Below, one piece after another: positions 50,945 through 61,092 of a DNA stretch of 64,000 bases. The translations under genes were made by a program, and so were the position numbers. The stretch spans positions 97,978 through 161,977 of the forward strand of contig NZ_VISR01000029.1 in NCBI RefSeq assembly GCF_007827595.1, read 5' to 3'. The notes under the pieces were generated by a model. It searched no databases and was not told the origin of the DNA. It saw only the letters and a list, made by a program, of their open reading frames with translations. Within the stretch, counting starts at the first letter, position 1, and each line of letters begins with the position of its first letter. Source of the DNA: Streptomyces sp. BK340. GTDB taxonomy: Bacteria > Actinomycetota > Actinomycetes > Streptomycetales > Streptomycetaceae.

Positions 50945-52006
50945 ATGAACACCAACGAACACGAGCACGTGATCGAGGTCACCGACCTCAGGCGTGTCTA
51001 CGGGGGCGGGTTCGAGGCCGTACGCGGAATCACCTTCTCCGTGGCACGCGGGGAGATCTTCGCCCTGCTGGGCACCAACGGCGCGGGCAAGACGTCGACG
51101 GTCGAACTGCTGGAAGGCCTCGCGGCACCGGTCGGCGGCCAGGTCCGCGTCCTCGGCCACGACCCCTACCGGGAGCGGGCCGCCGTACGCCCGCGGACCG
51201 GGGTGATGCTCCAGGAGGGCGGCTTCCCCTCCGACCTGACCATCGCCGAGACCGCCCGGATGTGGGCGGGCTGCACCAGCGGGGCCCGGCCCGTCGCGAG
51301 TGAGCCGAAGGGGCGCGTCGGTGTCGAGGGTGCGACGGCGCGGAGGCCCGAAGGGCTGAGCACGGTCGCACCCTCGACACCGACTGGAGCGCCCCGGAGG
51401 CGAACGAGTCATGGGGCGGCGGAGGTGCTGGAGCTGGTCGGGCTGGCCCGGAAGGGCGACGTACGGGTCAAGCAGCTGTCCGGTGGCGAGCGCCGGCGCC
51501 TGGACCTGGCGCTCGCCCTGCTCGGCGACCCCGAAGTGCTGTTCCTGGACGAGCCGACGACCGGGCTCGACGCCGAAGGCCGCCGGGACACCTGGGAGTT
51601 GGTGCGCGGCCTGCGGGCCGCGGGCACGACCGTGCTGCTCACCACGCACTACCTGGAGGAGGCGGAAGGCCTCGCCGACCGGCTCGCCATCCTGCACGAG
51701 GGGCGCATCGCCGCGTCCGGAACCCCGGCCGAGGTCACCGCGGGCCGGCCCTCCCGGATGTCCTTCGAACTGCCCGACGGCTACTTCCTCGGCGATCTGC
51801 CGCCCCTCGCCGACCTCGGCGTCTGCGGGCACGAGAACGACGGCCGCCTCGTACGGCTGCGTACCCGGGAGCTGCAGCGGACCGCCGCCGGGGTGCTGGC
51901 CTGGGCCGAGCGGGCCGGGGTCGAGCTGCGCCGGCTCGATGTGCGCTCGGCCTCGCTGGAGGAGGCGTTCCTCGGGATCGCGCGGGAGCAGGAGGTCATG
52001 GCATGA
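50945..52006 (+). CDS. ABC transporter ATP-binding protein with palindrome-derived insert
   Basis: A 353-residue ABC-2 type ATPase. Walker A is LGTNGAGKTS, signature LSGGERRRLDLALALLG and Walker B EVLFLDEPTTGLD. Between the Q-loop (MLQEGGFP) and the signature, residues about 113-158 are an Arg/Pro/Gly-rich insert absent from normal ABC ATPases. Its DNA carries a 20-bp perfect inverted repeat (51317-51336 with 51365-51384). The ends of the protein are otherwise normal, so it may still work. It overlaps the permease gene by ATGA and leads a four-gene operon with a two-component system. Confidence 0.92.
   Translation: MNTNEHEHVIEVTDLRRVYGGGFEAVRGITFSVARGEIFALLGTNGAGKTSTVELLEGLAAPVGGQVRVLGHDPYRERAAVRPRTGVMLQEGGFPSDLTIAETARMWAGCTSGARPVASEPKGRVGVEGATARRPEGLSTVAPSTPTGAPRRRTSHGAAEVLELVGLARKGDVRVKQLSGGERRRLDLALALLGDPEVLFLDEPTTGLDAEGRRDTWELVRGLRAAGTTVLLTTHYLEEAEGLADRLAILHEGRIAASGTPAEVTAGRPSRMSFELPDGYFLGDLPPLADLGVCGHENDGRLVRLRTRELQRTAAGVLAWAERAGVELRRLDVRSASLEEAFLGIAREQEVMA
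51317..51384. repeat. REP-like palindromic element inside an ABC ATPase gene
   Basis: Perfect 20-bp arms beginning GTCGGTGTCGAGGGTGCGAC, with a 28-nt loop, in frame within coding sequence. It looks like a repetitive intergenic palindrome captured by the gene. Confidence 0.75.
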
Positions 52007-52782
52007 GCACTCTCACGTGGGCACCGGCGGGCCGACGGCTGCGGGCGCTGGCCCGCGCCGAACTCGCCCTCCTCGGCCGCAACCGCGGCGTCGTCCTCAC
52101 CGCGCTCGTCATGCCGCTCGCCCTGCCGTTCAGCGTGCGGCCGGCCCTCGACCAGATAGACCTGAAAAAGGAAGGGCTCTCCGTCGGCGCGGTGATGATG
52201 ACGGCCGCGGTCGGCTTCTCCTTCCTCTTCGCCGTCTACACCTCCCTGGTCAACGCCTACGTCGCCCGCCGCGAGGAACTCGTCCTCAAACGGCTGCGCA
52301 CCGGCGAACTCTCCGACGCCGAGATCCTCACCGGCACGGCCCTGCCGGCCGTCGGCATCGGCCTCGCCCAGTCCCTGCTGCTGTGCGCGGGCTGCGCGGT
52401 GCTGCTGCACACCGGGGCGCCCAAGGCGCCGTACCTGACCCTGCTGGGGCTGGTGGCGGGGCTCGTGCTGAGCGCCGCGCTGGCCGCGCTCACCGCGTCC
52501 GTGACCCGAAGCGTGGAGAGCGGCCAGGTCACCGCGCTGCCGCTGGTGCTCTTCTCGATGATCGGCTCCGGCATCGCGATCCCGACCGAGGTCCTGCCCG
52601 ACCGGCTCGCCTCCGTCTGCGAACTCCTTCCGCTGTCCCCCGCGATCCGGCTGGTCCGCGCGGGCTGGACCGGCCAGTTGAGCACGTACGAGGTGCTGGG
52701 CGCCGTGGCGACCACCCTGGCCTGGACCGTCGTGGCGGTGTTTGCTGTACGGCGGTGGTTCCGGTGGGAGCCGCGGCGCTGA
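52003..52782 (+). CDS. ABC-2 type transporter permease
   Basis: A 259-residue membrane protein with six hydrophobic segments and the cytosolic YVARREELVLKRLRTGELSDAEILTG stretch typical of ABC-2 permeases. It pairs with the ATPase whose stop it overlaps. The pair with a downstream NarL-type two-component system is a common actinobacterial module sensing and exporting envelope-active compounds; the substrate is unknown. Confidence 0.9.
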   Translation: MSTLTWAPAGRRLRALARAELALLGRNRGVVLTALVMPLALPFSVRPALDQIDLKKEGLSVGAVMMTAAVGFSFLFAVYTSLVNAYVARREELVLKRLRTGELSDAEILTGTALPAVGIGLAQSLLLCAGCAVLLHTGAPKAPYLTLLGLVAGLVLSAALAALTASVTRSVESGQVTALPLVLFSMIGSGIAIPTEVLPDRLASVCELLPLSPAIRLVRAGWTGQLSTYEVLGAVATTLAWTVVAVFAVRRWFRWEPRR

Positions 52783-52796
52783 GCACGGGGGCACAC

Positions 52797-54041
52797 ATGG
52801 TCGGGCGGATACGGCGGTGGCAGCAGCGGCACTGGGGAGAGCGCAGCAAGGCCGAGCGGGTCGAGCTGTACAGCCTCCTCACCTGGTACAGCACGGTCTG
52901 GTTCATCATGGGCTGCTGGCTGTTGCTGCCGCTGGTCGGCGGCGGTCTCGCCCACCGGCCGGTGGCGGTCGTCCTCGGCGCCCTCGTCGCCCTCGCCGGG
53001 ATCCTGCAGTGCGTGCTCTCGAACAAGCTCACCAGGACCGCGCTCGACCACTACCTCGGGCGCGCCGACCTGCCGGCCGGCACGTACCGCACCCCGGCCG
53101 TCCTGCTGGGGCTGGCCCTGGCGCTGCTCGTGGCGCTCGCCGGGCTGGACGCGGCCACCCCGATGGCGATCCGGTTCTCGATCGGCGGCCTGCTGCTCCC
53201 GTTCGCGCTGCTCTACGGACTCACGGTCCCGGTCGGGGTGTTCCTGCGCCGGTCGGCGGTGTTCACGGTCCTGCTCACGGCTGTCATCGGGCTCGCCGAC
53301 CGCGACGCCCCCGGCCTGGTGGCGACCGCCCTGATCATCGCCTTCCAGGTGGTCTTCGCGCTGCTCGCGGGCCGCTGCGGCGCCTGGACCCTCGCCGTGC
53401 TGTGGGAGGCGGAACGCGCCCGGGAGATCGAGGCCCGGCTCGCCGTCGCCGAGGAGCGGCTGCGCTTCGGCCGCGATCTGCACGACGTGCTGGGGCGGAA
53501 CCTCTCCGTCATCTCCCTGAAGAGCGAGCTGGCCGTCCAACTCGCCCGGCGCGGGCGGCCGGAGGCCGTGGACCAGATGATCGAGGTGCAGCGCATCGCC
53601 CAGGAGTCGCAGCGGGAGGTGCGGGACGTCGTACGCGGCTACCGGGAGGCCGACCTTCTGGTCGAACTCGCCGGTGCGCAGGGCGTGCTGACGGCTGCCG
53701 GGATCGTCTGCGAGGTCCGCGCCGAGGCCGGCGGGCTGCCCGCCGAGGTGCAGTCCGCGCTCGGCTGGGTGGTGCGCGAGGCGGCCACCAACGTGCTGCG
53801 GCACGGGGACGCGGGGCGGTGTGCGCTGAGGCTGGGGGTGCGGGAGGGACGTGTGGTGCTGACGGTGGAGAACGACGGGGCGGCGGACCCGACGGGCGGG
53901 GGCGGCTCGGGACTCGCCGGACTGCGGGAACGGCTGGCCGCCGTGGACGGGACGCTGGAGGCCGGGCTCGTCGGCAGGGACCGGTTCCGGCTGGTGGCCG
54001 AGGTACCGGTGAAACAGGAAGTGAGTGGAGTCACCTCATGA
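52797..54041 (+). CDS. Sensor histidine kinase (HisKA_3/DesK-like)
   Basis: A 414-residue kinase. Five or six membrane spans lie between residues ~25 and 195, and then comes the dimer helix with FGRDLHDVLGRNLSVISLKSEL, whose first His is the phosphorylation site. The HATPase core shows VVREAATNVLRHG (N box) and GGGGSGLAGLRERL (G box). It begins 14 nt after the permease gene at ATG 52797 and ends overlapping the regulator gene by ATGA. The membrane-embedded sensor suggests a lipophilic or envelope signal. Confidence 0.92.
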   Translation: MVGRIRRWQQRHWGERSKAERVELYSLLTWYSTVWFIMGCWLLLPLVGGGLAHRPVAVVLGALVALAGILQCVLSNKLTRTALDHYLGRADLPAGTYRTPAVLLGLALALLVALAGLDAATPMAIRFSIGGLLLPFALLYGLTVPVGVFLRRSAVFTVLLTAVIGLADRDAPGLVATALIIAFQVVFALLAGRCGAWTLAVLWEAERAREIEARLAVAEERLRFGRDLHDVLGRNLSVISLKSELAVQLARRGRPEAVDQMIEVQRIAQESQREVRDVVRGYREADLLVELAGAQGVLTAAGIVCEVRAEAGGLPAEVQSALGWVVREAATNVLRHGDAGRCALRLGVREGRVVLTVENDGAADPTGGGGSGLAGLRERLAAVDGTLEAGLVGRDRFRLVAEVPVKQEVSGVTS

Positions 54042-54652
54042 GCAGCCCGGTACGGCTGTTGCTCGCCGACGACGAGCATCTGATCCGGGGCGCACTGACC
54101 GCCCTGCTCTCCCTGGAGGACGACCTGATCGTCGTCGCGGAGGCGGCGAGCGGGCCGGAGGCGCTGGCGATGGCGCGCGCGCACGAACCCGACGTGGCCG
54201 TGCTCGATCTGCAGATGCCGGGCGCCGACGGTGTGAAGGTCGCCACATCCCTGCGCGCCGAACTGCCCGGCTGTCAGGTGCTGATCGTCACCGGTCACGG
54301 TCGGCCCGGGCACCTGAAACGGGCCCTCGCGGCCGGTGTGCGGGGGTTCGTCCCGAAGACGGTCAGCGCCCAGCGGCTCGCCGAGATCATCCGGACCGTG
54401 CACGCGGGAAACCGCTACGTCGACCCGGAGTTGGCCGCCGACGCGATCTCCGCCGGGGACTCCCCGCTGACCGCGCGGGAGGCCGAGGTGCTGGAGCTGG
54501 CGGCCGACGGCGCGCCGGTCGCGGAGATCGCCGAGCGGGCCGCGCTGTCGCCGGGAACCGTGCGGAACTACCTCTCCTCGGCCGTCACCAAACTCGGTGC
54601 GGAGAACCGTCATGCGGCAGTGCGTCTCGCACGCGACCGAGGTTGGGTATAG
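54038..54652 (+). CDS. NarL/LuxR-type response regulator
   Basis: A 204-residue regulator with a receiver domain (LLLADDEHLIR acidic pair, phosphorylated Asp in AVLDLQMPG near residue 54, Lys in FVPKTV) and a C-terminal LuxR helix-turn-helix (LTAREAEVLELAADG, then LSPGTVRNYLSSAVTKL). It is translationally coupled to the kinase. It likely controls the linked ABC exporter. Confidence 0.94.
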   Translation: MSSPVRLLLADDEHLIRGALTALLSLEDDLIVVAEAASGPEALAMARAHEPDVAVLDLQMPGADGVKVATSLRAELPGCQVLIVTGHGRPGHLKRALAAGVRGFVPKTVSAQRLAEIIRTVHAGNRYVDPELAADAISAGDSPLTAREAEVLELAADGAPVAEIAERAALSPGTVRNYLSSAVTKLGAENRHAAVRLARDRGWV

Positions 54653-54675
54653 TTGGCCTCGCGCCACGGCGCACT

Positions 54676-54748
54676 GCGGACGTAGCTCAGTTGGTAGAGC
54701 GCAACCTTGCCAAGGTTGAGGTCGCGAGTTCGAGCCTCGTCGTCCGCT
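54676..54748 (+). tRNA. tRNA-Gly (GCC), copy 2
   Basis: Identical in all 73 nt to the gene at 50746, with anticodon GCC in loop TTGCCAA. It starts 23 nt after the response regulator stop. Confidence 0.96.
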
Positions 54749-54753
54749 CCACA

Positions 54754-54789
54754 GCGAAAGGCCCCCGGTTCTCACCGGGGGCCTTTCGC
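54754..54789. terminator. Terminator between tRNA-Gly and purC
   Basis: 16-bp perfect stem (54754-54769 with 54774-54789), 4-nt loop; it can serve both converging genes. Confidence 0.92.
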
Positions 54790-54790
54790 G

Positions 54791-55690
54791 TTACGCCCAG
54801 CTCATGCCCGTCAGGCGCTCGTACGCCTCCACGTACTTCGCCCGGGTCGCGTCCACGACGTGCTGCGGCAGCGGCGGCGGGGGCTGCTCGCTCCTGCGGT
54901 CCCAGCCGGACTCGGCCGAGGTCAGCCAGTTGCGGACGAACTGCTTGTCGTACGACGGCTGCGCGCGGCCCGGCTGCCACTGGTCGGCCGGCCAGAAGCG
55001 CGAGGAGTCCGGGGTGAGGACCTCGTCGGCGAGGACGAGCGTGTCGCCCTCGAAGCCGAACTCGAACTTGGTGTCCGCCAGGATGATCCCCCGGTCGCGG
55101 GCGATGTCCCGGGCGCGGGAGTACACGGCGAGCGTGGCCTGGCGCAGCTGGGCCGCGGTCTCGGCGCCGACCTGGCGGGCGACCTCCTCGTAGGAGACGT
55201 TCTCGTCGTGCTCGCCGACCTCGGCCTTGGTGGCCGGCGTGAAGATCGGGCCGGGCAGTTCCGAGCCGTCGACCAGTCCTTCGGGCAGGGCGAGGCCGCA
55301 GACGGTCCGGGACTCGTCGTACTCGACCAGGCCCGAGCCGGTGAGGTAGCCGCGGGCCACGCACTCCACCGGGACCATCTTCAGGGACTTGCAGACCAGC
55401 GTGCGGCCCGCCCAGTCGGCGGGGGCGCCCTCCGGGAGCTCGGTGCTCAGCACGTGGTTGGGGGCCAGGTCGCGCAGCTGGTCGAACCACCACAGGGAGA
55501 GCTGGGTGAGGACGCGGCCCTTGTCCGGGATCTCCGTGGGCAGCACCCAGTCGTACGCGGACATTCGGTCGCTGGCGACCATCACGAGGTCGCCCGCCTC
55601 GTTCTGGTACAGCTCGCGCACCTTTCCGGTGTGCAGGTGCACCAGGCCCGGAACCTGGATCGGCTCGGGCTTTTCTACGAATCCGGACAC
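54791..55690 (-). CDS. purC: SAICAR synthase
   Basis: A 299-residue PurC joining CAIR and aspartate with ATP. HTGKVRELYQN is the N-terminal ATP motif, SDRMSAYDWVLPTEIPDKG follows, and LADTKFEFGF with ADEVLTPDSSRFWP are the diagnostic C-terminal motifs. GTG 55690 has GGGGAGGA upstream. It is the last step before the purB branch and stands as its own unit here. Confidence 0.96.
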   Translation of the reverse strand: MSGFVEKPEPIQVPGLVHLHTGKVRELYQNEAGDLVMVASDRMSAYDWVLPTEIPDKGRVLTQLSLWWFDQLRDLAPNHVLSTELPEGAPADWAGRTLVCKSLKMVPVECVARGYLTGSGLVEYDESRTVCGLALPEGLVDGSELPGPIFTPATKAEVGEHDENVSYEEVARQVGAETAAQLRQATLAVYSRARDIARDRGIILADTKFEFGFEGDTLVLADEVLTPDSSRFWPADQWQPGRAQPSYDKQFVRNWLTSAESGWDRRSEQPPPPLPQHVVDATRAKYVEAYERLTGMSWA

Positions 55691-55782
55691 GGTTCCTCCC
55701 CGTGGTTCTGTCCAAGTGCCTCGATTCTCCCTTATGCGGACGCTCGGTTTCGGCCAGGGGGGCGGTGGCGGTCCGCCGGGGG

Positions 55783-57279
55783 TCAGTCCCGTTTGCAGAT
55801 GCGGTCCAGCAGGTTCGCCGTGGCCCGTTGGATACGGGGGTCCACATGGCCCGGGCGGTCCAGGGACGGGGACCAGGCGAAGGTGCCGGAGGCGAACACC
55901 CAGGCGCCGGAGGGGGCGCGGTAGAGCGAGGTCTCCTGGTGGCGCAGGGCTCCGTCGTTGTCGGTGTAGGGAGAGTGCGCGAGCAGGATGCGCTCCTCGT
56001 GCTCGGGCAGCGGGGTGCGCGGGAAGTAGCGGTCGGCCTCCCCGGCGACCAGGCCCTCGATCTCGTCGCCCTCGTGCGCGCCGGTCGCCTCCCACAGCCA
56101 GTGGCCCGCGTTGCGGACGATCAGCGGGTACGGCTCGGGGACCCGGCCCGCGTACTGGATGCCGACCAGCTGCTGCTCGGGCCGGTCGATCTCGCGCCAC
56201 AGCACCGGCCTTCCGGGGCCCTTGCGCTTGCGGCAGGTCAGCAGCCGGTCGGGGACACCGGACGGCGAGGGCCCCAACTCCACCTGCCAGTACATGGTGT
56301 TGGCCGAGAGGAAGACCAGCGAGGTGCCGCGGTCACGGGCGTCCTCCACGGCGCGGCGCATCGGCAGCGACCAGTACTCGTCGTGGCCCGGGAAGACCAG
56401 GCCCCGGTACCTGCTGGGGTCGACGCGGCCGGCGTGCAGGTCGCGGGCGTCGGCGTAGGCGATGTCGTAGCCGTAGCGCTCGGCCCAGCGGATGAAGTCG
56501 TAGGCGTGGCCGACGTGCAGGGGCAGGCCCGCGCCCGCGTACGGGCGGTCGAAGGAGACCGTGGTGGCCGCGTCCGCCTCGCCGAGCAGCCGGCCCTTCT
56601 CGTCCCAGGCGTGGTAGAGGCTGGCACCCGTGTGGCCGTCCTCCGGGTAGAGGTTGTACGCCTGCCACGTGATGTCGGGCAGCAGCAGGAGCAGGTCGGC
56701 CGGGTGGTCGTCGCGGACCGTGAACGGCACGTGGGAGCGGTAGCCGTCGACGGTGGTGAGGACGGCCACATAGGCGCCGATGCTCCAGTGGGAGGGCACC
56801 TGGAGGCGCCAGGACAGCCACCAGTGGTGACAGGAGACCGTGCGGTCGGCGGCCAGCGGCGCGGGCTGGACGATGCCGGAGAGCCGGGGGCTCGTGGTGA
56901 TCTTGGCAGCGCCGTCGCCCCCGTAGTGGCCGATGCGGTAGATGTCCACGCTGAACTGCTGGGGCGGGTCGACCGTGATGTGGAAGTCGATCGCCGCGCC
57001 GGGCGTGACCGCGCCGGAGGAGGTGAAGCCCTTGATCTGCCGGTGCACGTCGTCGGCCGAGCGGGGGCCGGAGCCTGCCGTGCGCGGCGCCGGGACGCGC
57101 GGCCGCTCCCCGGCCGGCTGCTGCGGGCTCGGGTCGACGTACCAGGGCACGACGTGTCCCGTGTCGTCGAAGTAGGTCTCACTGCCGCGCAGCCAGGGGA
57201 CCGGGCCCAGGCCGAAGGGGTCCGTGACGGCGTGCGCGAGTGCTCCGGACTCCCAGCGGCGGATGTGGTCCGAGGCCAT
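55783..57279 (-). CDS. N,N-dimethylformamidase beta-subunit-like protein
   Basis: A 498-residue protein whose body matches the large-subunit-like domain of N,N-dimethylformamidase: SVDIYRIGHYGG, LLLLPDITWQAYNLYP, GHDEYWSLPMRRAVEDA and LSANTMYWQVEL. GHDEYW contains candidate metal ligands. It has no signal peptide. Homologues of this length are common next to pur genes in Streptomyces, but their real substrate is unknown; hydrolysis of an amide is only an analogy. Confidence 0.8.
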   Translation of the reverse strand: MASDHIRRWESGALAHAVTDPFGLGPVPWLRGSETYFDDTGHVVPWYVDPSPQQPAGERPRVPAPRTAGSGPRSADDVHRQIKGFTSSGAVTPGAAIDFHITVDPPQQFSVDIYRIGHYGGDGAAKITTSPRLSGIVQPAPLAADRTVSCHHWWLSWRLQVPSHWSIGAYVAVLTTVDGYRSHVPFTVRDDHPADLLLLLPDITWQAYNLYPEDGHTGASLYHAWDEKGRLLGEADAATTVSFDRPYAGAGLPLHVGHAYDFIRWAERYGYDIAYADARDLHAGRVDPSRYRGLVFPGHDEYWSLPMRRAVEDARDRGTSLVFLSANTMYWQVELGPSPSGVPDRLLTCRKRKGPGRPVLWREIDRPEQQLVGIQYAGRVPEPYPLIVRNAGHWLWEATGAHEGDEIEGLVAGEADRYFPRTPLPEHEERILLAHSPYTDNDGALRHQETSLYRAPSGAWVFASGTFAWSPSLDRPGHVDPRIQRATANLLDRICKRD

Positions 57280-57511
57280 GGTCGCTCCCCTCCCTCATGC
57301 CCCCGTGTCGCTCTGACGGTGGTGCGGTGTGGTGCTCGGTGATGCTGTCGTATGTCGCATGCGCTTGCCATGTGCGAGGTCGATCCCCAGCACATCACAT
57401 AACGCATGGGTCTGGTCACTATTCGTTGCGAATTGACCTGAAGTGGAAGACGCTTCTCCGTTACAACGCCCAGGCCGCCGGGTACTCCACGGCATTCGAC
57501 TCTGTCCGGAT

Positions 57512-59320
57512 TCAGACGAGCCGCACCGGCTTCTCCGGGCGTATCCCGGACGCGGCCAGCCAGTCGCGCAGGGGGCCCGGATCTCCCTCCTCGATCAGGC
57601 TGAGCACCTTGGGCGCGAGGTCGCCGGCTCGTTCGCCGCCCAGCAGCAGGGAGGGGCCGTCGAGCCAGTCGAGACCGGGGACCGCCCCGGCCGTGTCGAC
57701 GGCGGCGCAGCACACCATCGCCGTGACGTGATCGGCGAGCAGGTCACGGGCGGTACGCGGGGGCTGCAACGGGAACAGGGGGAGCGCACCGTCGTCCCAC
57801 AGGGCGCTGTCGGGGCCCTGGCCGACGGCGGTCGCGCCTCTCGGCACGGCGGCCTCCTCGCGGGCCAGCGCGGCGGTCAGGACCGCGGCCAGGGCGGCGC
57901 TGCGTTCCGTACCGGGGTCGGCGTCCTCGGGCGGGTCCGCCTCGGCTTCCTTGTCGTCGCCGGGTGCGAGTGGCCCCTGTGGGGCGTGCTCGGCGCCGGC
58001 GGCCGGCGGGGCGTTCCGATCGGGGGGGTCGGTCAGGTGGTCCAGGACGCGGGCCAAGGTGGGGCCGGCGGCCTCGGGAGCCGTGGGGTCGGCGGTGGGG
58101 CGGACGCCCAGGGAGTCCAGGACGCGGTGCAGGCGGGCCGCGTCGGCGCGCCAGGTGCGGTCGACGACCTCCTCCGGGTACGCCTGCCAGTCCACCGGGG
58201 CCCAGTCCGGGCCGCACTCGGCCGGGCCGCCGTGGAAGAGGCGGGCCGCGAGCAGGGAGGCGGCCTCGTCCACCGTGCCCGGCTCCTCCAGGAGATCGCA
58301 GGCGGGACGCTCGCCGAGGCGGGAGGCGAAGCCCTCGGCCAGCCGGTCGCGCCGGGACAGCTCGGTGAGCGCGGCCACGACGCCCGCGTCCAGCCGGGCC
58401 GGCCAGCGGCCCATGCGCCACGCGGGCAGCGCCACCCGGGTCAGCAGCCGGTCCCAGCCCGCGTAGGCGAGACCGACCTGCTCCTGGGCGACGATCCGCA
58501 GTCCGTAGTCCACGGTCTGCGCGCGCTCGGCCGCCGCCGCCGCGACCCCGCGCTCCATCAGGGCCGCGTGCTCGCGGCAGCCGCGCAGCAGCAGCCGGGC
58601 GACCCAGCCGACGGCCGCGCACACGACCCGGGTGAGCGGGCAGCGGCCGGGCGTCGAGGCCACGGCGACCGCCGCGTCCAGACCGCGCACGAAGCGACGG
58701 GCGGCGGCTATGTCCGGGTGCGCGGAGGGGCCCGTACCGGCGACGACCGGGGCGAGTACCGCGCGCAGCTCGCCGACGCGCATCCACCACAGGAACGGGG
58801 AGCCGATGACGAGGACCGGGGCGGTGACGGCTCGGCGGTGGGCGCCGAGACCGGAGCCCTGGCCCGGGCCCGCCAGCTCGTCGTGCACCGGCCGCGGGGG
58901 CGGGCCGTGGGCCGGGTGGGTGCGGTCCTCCAGCCAGCTGTCGCAGTCCGGGGTGAGCGCTATCGCCGAGGGCGCGGGGACTTCGAGCCGGTCGGCGAGG
59001 TCGCGCACCAGCCGGTACAGGTCCGGGGCGGAGTCCTCCGGGATCGGGACCGTGGGGGTCACGGCGGGGCGGGCACGGGCCACGACCAGGGCGATACCGG
59101 CGGCGGCCAGCAGCACGACCACGGCCAGCACGCCCACGACCAAGCGGGCGGCGGACCAGACCGGGCCGACGAAATGGCCGGTGGAACCGCCGGTCAGCAG
59201 GATCACCTCGGCGGCCGCCGGCAGCACGGCCACGGCCAGCGCCCGGCCGCGGATGCGCAGCACGGCGAGGGCCCGCGAGCGCGCGGCCTGCGCACCCACC
59301 TCCACACCGATTCCGGTCAC
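57512..59320 (-). CDS. Membrane protein related to M48 peptidases, zinc motif missing
   Basis: About 602 residues from GTG 59320 (GGTGGAG 7 nt upstream). Two N-terminal hydrophobic segments (around 15-45 and 55-80) precede a domain that follows the M48 pattern: LTPDCDSWLEDR, APVLVIGSPFLWWMRVGELRAVLAPVVAG. In true M48 enzymes the last part reads LRAVLAHELGH; here HExxH is absent. The C-terminal ~200 residues are acidic and Pro/Ala-rich. It is probably a catalytically dead relative with a structural or regulatory role. Confidence 0.7.
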   Translation of the reverse strand: MTGIGVEVGAQAARSRALAVLRIRGRALAVAVLPAAAEVILLTGGSTGHFVGPVWSAARLVVGVLAVVVLLAAAGIALVVARARPAVTPTVPIPEDSAPDLYRLVRDLADRLEVPAPSAIALTPDCDSWLEDRTHPAHGPPPRPVHDELAGPGQGSGLGAHRRAVTAPVLVIGSPFLWWMRVGELRAVLAPVVAGTGPSAHPDIAAARRFVRGLDAAVAVASTPGRCPLTRVVCAAVGWVARLLLRGCREHAALMERGVAAAAAERAQTVDYGLRIVAQEQVGLAYAGWDRLLTRVALPAWRMGRWPARLDAGVVAALTELSRRDRLAEGFASRLGERPACDLLEEPGTVDEAASLLAARLFHGGPAECGPDWAPVDWQAYPEEVVDRTWRADAARLHRVLDSLGVRPTADPTAPEAAGPTLARVLDHLTDPPDRNAPPAAGAEHAPQGPLAPGDDKEAEADPPEDADPGTERSAALAAVLTAALAREEAAVPRGATAVGQGPDSALWDDGALPLFPLQPPRTARDLLADHVTAMVCCAAVDTAGAVPGLDWLDGPSLLLGGERAGDLAPKVLSLIEEGDPGPLRDWLAASGIRPEKPVRLV

Positions 59321-59596
59321 GAGCGGACTCCACCCCCTCCCTGCGGATCCCACGCTGTCCTGGCGTTGCTCACTCCCCCACTGTGGCACCCGGCACCGAC
59401 ATCGCAATGCCGGTGGGCCAAGTGCCGGAACGCTTGCGCCGCACCCTAGTTGGGGCCTCGGCCCCCGTCAGCCGGATGGGCGATTGCTCACTCGATGGAA
59501 TGGCTTTGGTCAGAGGTGGATGACAGACAGCAAAGATCAGGCCCCGGATATTCGTCCGGGGCCTGAGTGGGTACGGGATGCGCTTGACCGGCGGTT

Positions 59597-60916
<1,320 letters not shown>

Positions 60917-61092
60917 GGGGGTCAGCCTAATGGCAAGGTTGCCGAAGGTCGGGGGGCGGGGAAGCTGTACCTTCCTACGAACGAGGTGGTGCCGGTGCGG
61001 GCCTCTGCCTGGGGGCTGCCGCCCCCGGCCCACCGTTTCGGCACGGACGGCCTCGTCCCGGAACGCCGGACGGGCCGCTCTCGTGCCCGCAC

